64,000 nucleotides of DNA, taken from positions 36,131,175-36,195,174 of the forward strand of contig CM055269.1 in the NCBI GenBank assembly GCA_029237695.1, read 5' to 3'. This document shows, in pieces, positions 56,665-64,000 of the stretch. The stretch's first letter is position 1; each line of letters begins with the position of its first letter. Under the pieces are notes generated by a model. That model did not search any database. It worked only from the letters and a program-made list of their open reading frames with translations, and was not told where the DNA came from. Source of the DNA: Conchocele bisecta. Lineage: Eukaryota > Mollusca > Bivalvia > Lucinida > Thyasiridae. The translations under genes and the position numbers were made by a program.

Positions 56665-58085
56665 TTAAAGGACCCCCAAACTTGCACTTGTTCATATAGA
56701 CAATTCTAAAGGACACAGCAACTTGCACTTGTTCACATACACAATTCTAAACGACCCCTATCTTGGGCTTGTTCACATAGACAATTCTAAAGGACCAGCA
56801 ACTTGCACTTGTCCATATAGACAATTCTAAAGAACCACCAACTTGCACTTGTTCATATAGACAATTCTAACGTACACACAAACTTGATCTTGTTCATATA
56901 GACAATTCTAAAGGACCACCAACTTGCACTTTCTCATATAGACGATTCTAAAGGACCACCAACTTGCCCTTGCTCATAGCTCATATAGTCAATTCTAAAG
57001 GACCAGCCACTTGCATTTGTTCACATAGACCATTCTAAAGGACCACCAACTTGTACTTGTTCATATAGACAATTCTGAAGGACCAGCCACTTGCATTTGT
57101 TCACATAGACAATTCTAAAGGACCACCAACTTGTACTTGTTCCTATAAACAATTCTACAGGACCACCAACTTGCACTTGTTCATATAGTTCATATAGACA
57201 ATTCTAAAGGACACACCAACTTGCACTTGTTCATATAGACGATTCTAAAGGACACACAAACTTGCACTTGTTCATATAGACAATTATAAAGGACACAACA
57301 ACTTGCACTTGTTCATATAGACAAGTCTAAAGGACACACCAACTTGCACTTGTGCATATAGACAATTCTAAAGGACACACCAACTTGCACTTGTTCATAT
57401 AGACGATTCTAAAGGACACACCAACTTGCACTTGTTCATATAGACGATTCTAAAGGACACACAAACTTGCACTTGTTCATATAGACAATTATAAAGGACA
57501 CAACAACTTGCACTTGTTCATATAGACAATTCTAAAGGACCACCAACTTGCACTTGTTCATATAGACAATTATAAAGGACCACCAACTTGAACTTGTTCA
57601 TATAGACAATTCTAAAAAACGCACCAACTTGCTCTTGCTTATATAGACAATTCTAAAGGACACACCAACTTGCACTTGTTCATATAGACGATTCTAAAGG
57701 ACACACCAACTTGCACTTGTGCATATAGACAATTCTAAAGGACACACCAACTTGCACTTGTTCATATAGACAATTCTAATGGACACAACTTGCACTTAGA
57801 CGATTCTAAAGACACACCAACTTGCACTTGTTCACATAGACAATTCTAAAGGACCCCCAAATTTGCACTTGTTCACATACACAATTCTAAAGGACCCCCA
57901 AACTTGCACTTGTTCATATAGACAATTCTAAAGGACTCGCAACTTGCACTTTCTCATAGACAATTTTAAAGGACCACACACTTGCACTTGTTCATATAGA
58001 CAATTCTAAAGGACCCCCAAACTTGCACTTCACATAGACAATTCTAATGGACCACCAACTTGCACTTGTTCACAGACATTCAATA
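56665..58085. repeat. Minisatellite D, right part
   Basis: About 35 units. Some blocks of several units are near-identical copies of one another (for example around 57180-57300 and 57350-57520), and one unit carries a duplicated CATATAG. It ends at 58085. Confidence 0.93.
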
Positions 58086-58305
58086 TGCACGTTTGTAGAA
58101 TAACATGAATGTTTACCTGTTTGCAATTGTCATCTTTATCAGCAGCACAGTACTGCTTGCATGCATATAACAGTTGTTCACATATGTGAAATGAAAATAC
58201 TATACATACCGTACAATTATTTAGTCTTGAAAATAGTGTCAGACGTAATTATGTAATTGAAATGTCAATCAGACAGTTGACGTAGAAAAGAGTATCACTA
58301 CTGTA

Positions 58306-58545
58306 ATAGGGCCTGAAAATAGCACTGGTCCGAGGTCCTGGACCTGCAAATTTAATGTCTGACGTTTGTATTTTACAAGCCGGACCTGTGATAAAATTGA
58401 AATTGCGATCATCATTCAGTGGCGATGCTAAATCCATTCTGATTATCGTCTTATAAGATAATTTATAGTGACACAGTCAAGTATTTACACATGAAACTGA
58501 CACATATTTCTACCGTTAGGTCCGAGCTACTATTTTCAGGCCCTG
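58306..58545. mobile_element. TIR MITE (CAGGGCCTGAAAATAG)
   Basis: Left TAGGGCCTGAAAATAGCAC, right CTATTTTCAGGCCCTG, about 240 bp; subterminal TGGTCCGAGG is mirrored by GGTCCGAGCT less perfectly. CAGGG-type ends suggest hAT. Confidence 0.6.
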
Positions 58546-58625
58546 TGTCATCGGTTAATTTGGTTGATAACGCAAATAGATGCTCACCTTAAAAAGTGTA
58601 TATGGCTTACAGAATTTGTCAAATG

Positions 58626-58872
58626 TTGCTGTGACTGGAGAAATGGGGCTTATGGGTTTTGCGACCAGTGTAGATCCAGATCAGTTTGTGCATCCACTCA
58701 GTCTGATCAGGATCTGCACTGTTCACTATTATTATTTTGTCAATGAAACACCTGTTATGCTTCTAACAAACAATATAGATCGCTATCAGGCTACAGGAGT
58801 GCATGTGCTATTTGATCAAAAGTTATGTAGGTCACAAATCCCATAAGCCCCAGTTCTCCAGGCACAGACACA
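58626..58872. mobile_element. TIR MITE (GACTGGAGAAATGGGG)
   Basis: TGTGACTGGAGAAATGGGGC at the left, CATAAGCCCCAGTTCTCCAG at the right, inner CAGTCTGATCAGGATCTGCA. Same family as 40306-40550. Confidence 0.65.
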
Positions 58873-58885
58873 AATATCCTGTGTA

Positions 58886-59059
58886 ACCCTTTCAACATCA
58901 CAGGCCTGTATAGTAGTACAGTATTGGCAAATAGTGTAGATCCAGATGAGCCGGCTCGTAACGAAGCTACGGGCTAGTCTGAAAATCATTTTGTGACGAT
59001 TGGATTGGTCCAGAAATTAACATATAGAAATCCATTCCAGTTACTTAGGGGTGAAAGGG
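58886..59059. mobile_element. piggyBac-like MITE, family 2, shortened
   Basis: CCCTTTCAACATCAC start (preceded by GTAA instead of TTAA), right end GGGGTGAAAGGG then TTAA (59060-59063). The central hairpin is reduced compared with 22836-23071. Confidence 0.6.
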
Positions 59060-59244
59060 TTAATTTTGACTTGAGACTGGTTCCTTTGTCAGGTTATAGT
59101 TACAGTACAACTTTATTTATGTGGTGTAGATGTATGTGAGTATCGTGTTGTTGCTGTGTTTATGTCTTCGATATGTGGCTGTGATTGGAGAAATGGAGCT
59201 TATAGGATGTGTGGCCATTATATTTTTTTTTGTTTTTTTGGGGG

Positions 59245-59510
59245 GTATTTCAAAATTTGAATGGGTAAAATTAAATCACACTACTGTTTACACATCAACA
59301 GACAGCAAATATTGAATAGTTTGTTCGAAATGAAAACATATCTTAGCATTTCATTAAAATTGTCTCCTTGGAGACAATTCTAATGAAATACCAAGATGTG
59401 TTTTCATGGAAAAATATGCTATATTATGGTCTGTTCACTGTTTTCTGCAGCATGATAAAGGTACCACAATTGTTCTCATTGCTTTTTGACAGTCACTACT
59501 TTACCATTAT
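59245..59510. mobile_element. hAT-like MITE (CAGGGCTCCAGATAAG family), inner fragment
   Basis: Contains the family's central hairpin (TTGTCTCCTTGGAGACAA) and the GCATGATAAAGGTACCACAA motif; both ends are missing. Confidence 0.6.
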
Positions 59511-59587
59511 AGCTTCTGATCAAACAGCAGACTCCTGTAGCCACCAAGCGCACTTCATTGTCTTTATGTTCACCTTGTTAAAGTTTG

Positions 59588-59965
59588 TTAGCTCTCACCT
59601 AAGCCAAGTGAGCTATTGTTACCGCATTTCGTCCGTCGTCGTCGTCCGTCCACAATTTCAAACGTCTTCTTCTCCCGAACTGCTGGGCCAATGTTGGTCA
59701 AACTTGACAGAGATGATGCATGGGTTGAGGCACATCATATTTGTAAAATTGGAGGTCATCACATAATCTAAGATGGCCGCCGTCATACATCAAATCAAAG
59801 ATATCGACAAGACAATCATTCTGGAACATGTTTTGTCCAAATCGGATGTTTACGTCAGTTATGGGTGAAGCCTTTTCACATTTGTTAAAATGGAGGTCGT
59901 CGCATAATCCAAGATGGCCGCCATATAAAGTTGAACAAAGTCTTACTTGCATATATATATAATAA
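59588..59965 (+). mobile_element. Repeat element, AGCTCTCACCTAAGCC type
   Basis: TTAGCTCTCACCTAAGCCAA, GTGAGCTATTGTTACCGC and CCAAGATGGCCGCC relate it to 15684-16832; shortened. Confidence 0.55.
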
Positions 59966-60001
59966 CCAGGTGAGCGATATAGGGCCACACTTACTCTCTT
60001 G

Positions 60002-60850
60002 TTGTCGAGTCCGCTTGCAGAAAGCAAGACATAGTGATCACAATGACGTCCGGGCGTCTGTGCGTGCGTCCATGTGTGCATCTATCCATCCATCCGAAAT
60101 CTGCGTTAAAGTTTTTAAATACCTTATATATGCAGTCCTAAGTCACATTGACTTGAAATTTCATATGCTTATTAGTCATCATCCATATATTCATACTGTA
60201 TCCCACGCATGCGGGCCCTGTGCCCAAGGTCAAATGACAAATGTTAATTTTTTGTCAAGATTGGTCTTAAGTTTTCAGATACCTACTATCTGTATAACCG
60301 TAAGTTACATTTGCTTGAAACTTTGTATGCTTATTGGTCATCATCCATATATTCATTCTGTATCCCACTCATACGGGTCCCTGTGCCCAAAGTAATAAAT
60401 TAGGTCAAGGTTAAAATAAGTTTTGCGTTAAAGTTTTTACATACCTTATATCCACAATTGTTGCTCCAATTTACTTAAAACTTCCAATACTTTCTTTTCA
60501 TCATCAATATTTTCATTCTATAACCTGCCCATGTGGTCCACATGTCCAAGGTCAAGGTCAAATGACTTTGAAATTTGTGTTAAAGTTTTTACTTACTTTA
60601 TATCTCCACAACACTTACTCCGATTTACTTAAAACTTCAAATAATTCTTTATTGTTATCCATATTTTCATTCTATAGCCCACCCATGCGGCCCACATGAC
60701 TAATATCAAGGTCAAAGGACTTTACAATTTGCGTTAAAGCTTTTACGTACCTTATATCTCCACAACCCTTAATGCAAATTTCAAATAAATACACTCTGAG
60801 ACCATCAAATGCGGCGGCGGGCTCGACATGCATGCGGGCCACGCCCATCT
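60002..60850 (+). mobile_element. Repeat element TGTCGAGTCCGCTTGCAG
   Basis: Starts TTGTCGAGTCCGCTTGCAGA, then GTGCGTGCGTCCATGTGTGC, with five units (CATCATCCATATATTCAT, CCCAAGGTCAAATGAC). It ends GGCGGCGGGCTCGACATGCA and GCGGGCCACGCCCATCTGG. Related to 40800-42055. Confidence 0.6.
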
Positions 60851-60854
60851 GGTT

Positions 60855-60965
60855 TTATTATCAAGGCTGCCAGCGAGGGAATTAGCTTAGTGATAACGAT
60901 GCCCTTGTTTTTATCATCAAGGCTGTCAGCGAGGGGATTAGCTAAGTAATAACAATGCCCTTGTT
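60855..60965 (+). repeat. Two tandem copies of a repeat 3' end
   Basis: GCCAGCGAGGGAATTAGCTT with GATAACGATGCCCTTG, then GTCAGCGAGGGGATTAGCTA with CAATGCCCTTG. The same end occurs just upstream of exon a (12710-12770). Confidence 0.55.
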
Positions 60966-61149
60966 TGTTTCTTGTGAGACTTTGCTTTCGCACCATTAAC
61001 ATTGTCATTTCAAGTAACATTTACATTATTCCAATAATCAAAAGGAGATCATTTTGTTAACAAAAAAAAAAAAAATATTTGCGAGCAGCATAGACTGGAT
61101 CCTTTTCAGATGGATTGCTAATGTGCTGGCTCATATCTGTTTTCAAACA

Positions 61150-61370
61150 TTGGCATATCAGTCTGTATTGTGGCTGTAACCAGTTTAGCTCCAGGCCAGC
61201 CTGTGGATCAGGATGTGCACTGTGTGTCATTCCATCAATGAAACACCCATCATGGTTATAATTAAAAAATATAGATTGTTGTCAGGCAATAGGAGGGTGC
61301 TATTTGTTTGTGAGCTACACTGGTTACAAATCCCATACGGCCCATATCTCCAATCACAGCAACATTATCG
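61150..61370. mobile_element. TIR MITE (CTGGAGAAAT family), diverged
   Basis: GGCCAGCCTGTGGATCAGGA, ATCAATGAAACACCCATCAT and ACAAATCCCATACGGCCCAT match the inner and right parts of the copies at 40306 and 58626. Confidence 0.5.
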
Positions 61371-61477
61371 TCTGTATTTATATGGCTCTGTGCACTGCTT
61401 GTTGTGTGTCAATTGTGTGTCATTCTAAAGCAAATTAATATTCTAAGTTATTGTTTGTGTTTAAGCTTACACTCACC

Positions 61478-61983
61478 TGGGTCTCAGATATGCACAGTAG
61501 GCAAAATGTTCGCTATAGGAATTAAATAAGTAGAAATTGTGTTGCTATTCCGCCGGTTGTAAAAATTACGAATGCCCTTTATTCAGATAATATAATCATT
61601 TAGTAATATTTATTTTACTGATAGTGACTTGCGGTGGTATCAGGCTATATTATATTTTTTAATTATTTATACTAATTAAATGTGTCACCTGGAAAATATT
61701 TTTGACAGATTATAAAGTATGATCATTACACATCAAATAATAAATACAGAGAATAAATTGTAATGTCCGTTCAAATTTTAAAGAAACACGGTTATCGCCC
61801 CTGATATCAGTGTGGACATTTACGTCGGATATAAAATGTATAATAATGCCAATCAATATGTGGGGTAATGGTGAATTAATGTTTAATTTGCCCGAAAATG
61901 TCATATCTGCAGGACATGCAAAACTATCTGCCTCCCTATATTATAACCTGTTACATGTACCTGCTGAGTGGGCATGTACCTTT
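61478..61983. mobile_element. TIR MITE (TTAAAGGTAC ends), second copy
   Basis: GCAAAATGTTCGCTATAGGA, TGTGTTGCTATTCCGCCGGT and the right end GTGGGCATGTACCTTTAA match 21983-22494. The left end is partly replaced. Confidence 0.55.
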
Positions 61984-62131
61984 AATTATAGATTTCCATT
62001 ATATACCTGAATCCAGTTGCACTTATTATGAGTTACCTGAATGTTTGGGATAGGTAAAAGGTTAAATTGTTTATAATAGTTCCAATAACTAGCATTGTAA
62101 TCTCTAGTTTTCTGCAATGAATGGTTATTAA

Positions 62132-62375
62132 CCCTTTCAACACCACAGGCCTGTATAGTGGTATTGATTGGCAAACAGTGTAGATCCCGATGAGCCGGCT
62201 CATCAGGATCTGCCATCAGTTTTACTGCAACGTGCAAGTAATTTTTATATTTTTGAGAACCAAAACACCCCCTTTTCATAAATGGACTTGTCTGAAAATA
62301 GTTTTGTGGCAATTGGATTGAATGCGAAATTAGCATATCTAATTCCATTCAGTTACTTAGGGGTGGGTGAAAGGG
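62132..62375. mobile_element. piggyBac-like MITE, family 2, complete
   Basis: TTAA (62128-62131), CCCTTTCAACACCACAGG, inner GATGAGCCGGCTCATC palindrome, right end GTGGGTGAAAGGG, TTAA (62376-62379). Confidence 0.7.
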
Positions 62376-62797
62376 TTAATTTAATTTTCTTTATACCATT
62401 TATATCACATAGATTGGTGTCTCTGATGGAAACGTCTTTCTAAAGGTGGTACATGTATTGTATAATCATTTCACTTCTGTATTTCATAAATTATCCTTAC
62501 TGGTATGTGTATAGCAAATATGCATAGTCAAAGTATACCCCCTGTTTATCACAGTTTCTGATATTTATATATTTGCATTAACACAAAATGTTTGGAATTT
62601 GATCAAATAAAATAATGTAGTTGGTTGATATACAATGCAGGATATTTACAGTGCATGAAGCGAAACACCACAAATTGAATATCTGAGACACTGTGCCTTT
62701 ATTATCCCCTCGCCGATATGCTAGATGGGATATAGCGTTAGTCCATGTACGTACATTTGTGTGTACGTACGTACGTTAGTAACACTGTTCATTTTTG

Positions 62798-63150
62798 TCG
62801 AGCCCGCTTGCGGAAAGCGAGACATAGTGATTAAAATGACGTCCGGGTGTCCGTGCGTGCGTGCGTCCGTCCATGTGTGCGTCCATCCATCCGAAATTTG
62901 CATTAATACCTTATATCTCTGCAGTCCTAAGTCACATTGACTTGAAACTTCATGTGCTTATTAGTCATCATCCATATATTCATGCTGTATCCCACTCATG
63001 CGGCCCCTTTGCACGAATGTCAAGGTTAAATGACTTAGAAGTTTGTGCTAATGTTTTTGTCCAAATTTTCCAGATACCTACTACTGTATCTCTGTGCCCC
63101 AATGGCAAGGTCATTATACATTATACATGTATATATATATGGGCCGCGCC
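62798..63150 (+). mobile_element. Repeat element TGTCGAGCCCGCTTGCGG, shortened
   Basis: TGTCGAGCCCGCTTGCGGAA, its complement-like GCGAGACA, then GTCCGTGCGTGCGTGCGTCC and two units (CATCATCCATATATTCATGC). It ends near GGGCCGCGCCATACGA. Confidence 0.55.
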
Positions 63151-64000
63151 ATACGAAAACCGGGCTTAATGACAACGTCATGAAAAGCGGTAAACGCCGT
63201 CGGAAAAACGACGTTTCAAATTGTCTAGCGTCGCCGTAAAAGTTCACAGTTTGCCCTCTCATTTACGTTTACTGGTGTCAGTTAACATTAAGTGTGAACA
63301 GAAAACGGAAAATGATAACTTACTGAAACTTTCACTAATATGAGACGCGATACCTTGTACCTCGGTACACATATCATGACGTCATGACTTGACGTCACGT
63401 ACTTGTGACGTCATTGAACGTGAATACATGTTTGACGTTATGGCCATGGTGTCGTGACAAACTATTATAGCAAGGATACTTGCTCGAGTTCATCGCAGCA
63501 TCAATGACTTAGAAATGCTTCAGGCGCTATACATTGTCGCCTAACTGTCGTTCTTTGACATTTTTACTCTTTTTCGTCGTTGTCCTTATGAATTCAAAAT
63601 GGTGAACGCATAATTTAACTGGCTACATATCAGCGAAGTCTTCGCTTACACTGCACTTTGATTCCTAAATAATCTTAAATATGAACAACCTAGTGTATGC
63701 CAACGATATTACCATCTATTATCTTGGTAAATTGAGACTTTTGAACAATTCTATCCAGTACTTAGCGAATGATATGCCATTTAATGCCACTCATTTTATC
63801 ATAAATGGAGGTAGACACGCAGCTATATAATGACATAAATATCCGGAGTTTGTATTGAATTTAAAATAAATACATCAACATATTAATTGGAAATGTGATG
63901 GTCATAAACTTGCTTTTGTAGTCGAAAGTGCTTGTGTAGTATCAAATCATCAGTTTATCACTTGACTGCATAATAATTTAGATCAGGCGATGGTAATGCG
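63151..64000. other. Unique-looking sequence with clustered TGACGTCA sites
   Basis: No exon or repeat was recognised. Between 63376 and 63420 there are three TGACGTCA-like sites in 45 bp. The remainder is AT-rich. Confidence 0.35.

Noticed and set aside
59368..59766. 132-codon + strand frame
   Set aside because: First part is the hAT-like MITE inner sequence, second part an AGCTCTCACC repeat element; a chimeric shadow frame.

Overview
This is a stretch of animal nuclear genome. It most likely comes from a bivalve mollusc, probably a heterodont clam or mussel. It is AT-rich and intron-dominated, with no bacterial-type gene spacing. It is packed with short elements that start with a hairpin, carry GTCCGTCCGTC runs, contain 130-190 bp internal tandem units rich in GGTCAAGGTCA, and often end in a hairpin plus CTAG. 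I know such elements from molluscan genomes, but the species assignment is inference.

One gene can be supported: a galectin on the + strand, running through most of the window. Five exons were recovered by joining galectin homology, splice signals and reading-frame phase: 12813-12901, 20212-20419, 28982-29119, 40592-40696 and 53862-53930. The first three form one complete carbohydrate-recognition domain (CRD). The last two encode a His-rich and then a Pro/Gly/Tyr-rich linker, so another CRD probably follows beyond the right edge. The start codon exon and promoter are not visible, and no other host gene was recognised.

The most unusual part is what fills the introns. Intron 1 (12.9-20.2 kb) is dominated by two related minisatellites, A (26 bp unit) and B (25 bp unit). 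The first unit of A lies across the exon/intron junction, so the array is built from copies of the end of the exon plus its 5' splice site. Intron 4 ends in a third minisatellite, C (31 bp unit, about 158 units). It runs right up to the last visible exon, and its final unit supplies the 3' splice site. A fourth array, D (40-41 bp unit), starts about 270 bp after that exon.

Mobile elements are nested throughout. They include Helitron-like elements (one inserted cleanly into array C at 50540-52114), hAT-like MITEs, piggyBac-like TTAA MITEs (one inserted cleanly into array D), a solo LTR (54575-55783) in array D, and a dead LINE (44.2-47.3 kb) broken by a MITE and by a tRNA-derived SINE with a 13 bp target duplication. 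A hAT-like element with a degenerate zinc finger sits between arrays A and B. Because the arrays have a known period, several insertions can be dated against them and their empty sites deduced.

Region by region: 1-12.8 kb is repeats upstream of the first visible exon. 12.8-20.2 kb is exon a, arrays A and B, and exon b. 20.4-29 kb is intron 2 (Helitron-like and MITE sequence) and exon c. 29-40.6 kb is intron 3. 40.6-53.9 kb is exon d, intron 4 (LINE and array C) and exon e. 54-58 kb is array D, and 58-64 kb is further intron or flank with MITEs. The long open frames in the arrays come from stop-free repeat units and are not genes.
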